From positions 4,441,001-4,505,000 of the forward strand of contig NZ_CP102845.1 of assembly GCF_013307435.2 (NCBI RefSeq): a DNA stretch of 64,000 nt. Direction: 5' to 3'. Each line of letters starts with the position of its first letter. Position 1 is the stretch's first letter. This stretch comes from Microvirga terrae. GTDB lineage: Bacteria > Pseudomonadota > Alphaproteobacteria > Rhizobiales > Beijerinckiaceae. This document shows, piece after piece, positions 63,936 to 64,000 of this stretch. The notes below the pieces were generated by a model. That model did not search any database. It worked only from the letters and a program-made list of their open reading frames with translations, and was not told the origin of the DNA. A program made the position numbers and the translations under genes.

Positions 63936-64000
<65 letters not shown>

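Overview
The window is a GC-rich chromosomal segment from an alphaproteobacterium, most likely order Hyphomicrobiales (Rhizobiales); a Microvirga/Methylobacterium-like genus is my inference. Supporting signs are alphaproteobacterial LexA boxes (GTTC-N7-GTTC), a PodJ-like polar organiser, a class I lysyl-tRNA synthetase, the ligase-associated DNA-repair gene set and a SIGAD-free initiator tRNA with CCA encoded. No integrase, transposase, phage structural gene or CRISPR array is visible, so it reads as core plus accessory chromosome.

Region 1 (1-5.4 kb) is a catabolic locus: aldehyde dehydrogenase (cut by the window edge), a glutamine-synthetase-like gamma-glutamyl ligase, an ethanolamine-type APC permease and an N-formylglutamate-amidohydrolase-family hydrolase, divergent from an RpiR regulator. 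I infer uptake and gamma-glutamylation-dependent breakdown of ethanolamine or a similar amine. Region 2 (5.4-18.8 kb) holds an orphan asparagine-synthase-like protein of unusual composition, an AbrB-type membrane protein, FucU/RbsD, an aminotransferase, MscL, a VOC/DoxX pair divergent from LysR, a symporter-type hybrid histidine kinase (CrbS-like), and a run of small enzymes. Region 3 (19-25 kb) is a fatty-acid beta-oxidation operon (acyl-CoA dehydrogenase, thiolase, hydratase/dehydrogenase fusion) with a MerR regulator and a clear palindromic operator.

Region 4 (25.4-31.5 kb) has the PodJ-like gene, a TSUP exporter with its TIGR02186 partner, and a nitrilase-family hydrolase. Region 5 (31.6-41.5 kb) contains the complete ligase-associated DNA damage set (PdeM phosphatase, Lhr-like helicase, metallo-beta-lactamase exonuclease, ATP-dependent ligase) split into two blocks, between which lie a GNAT enzyme, an SDR, a methyltransferase, several copies of a double-hairpin intergenic repeat, and a consensus promoter with a LexA box that drives a structured non-coding transcript. 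Region 6 (41.5-52 kb) is housekeeping: a CrbR-like response regulator, esterase, MATE pump, pyrD, an S24-like repressor lacking its catalytic serine, lysK, an orphan solute-binding protein and a GT2 glycosyltransferase.

Region 7 (52-63.4 kb) is the most unusual part: RecD2 helicase, a Rad52-like annealing-protein candidate, a TnsA-like protein with a winged-helix tail, an Mre11/SbcD-like nuclease, a Rad50/SbcC-like ATPase whose two ATPase lobes appear in circularly permuted order with the zinc hook at the C-terminus, a small coiled-coil partner, a three-gene unknown operon with a helix-hairpin-helix protein, SSB, and a HARP-like protein. Four LexA boxes sit on promoters in this stretch, so it looks like an SOS-inducible recombination module. 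The window ends in an initiator tRNA-fMet on the minus strand.
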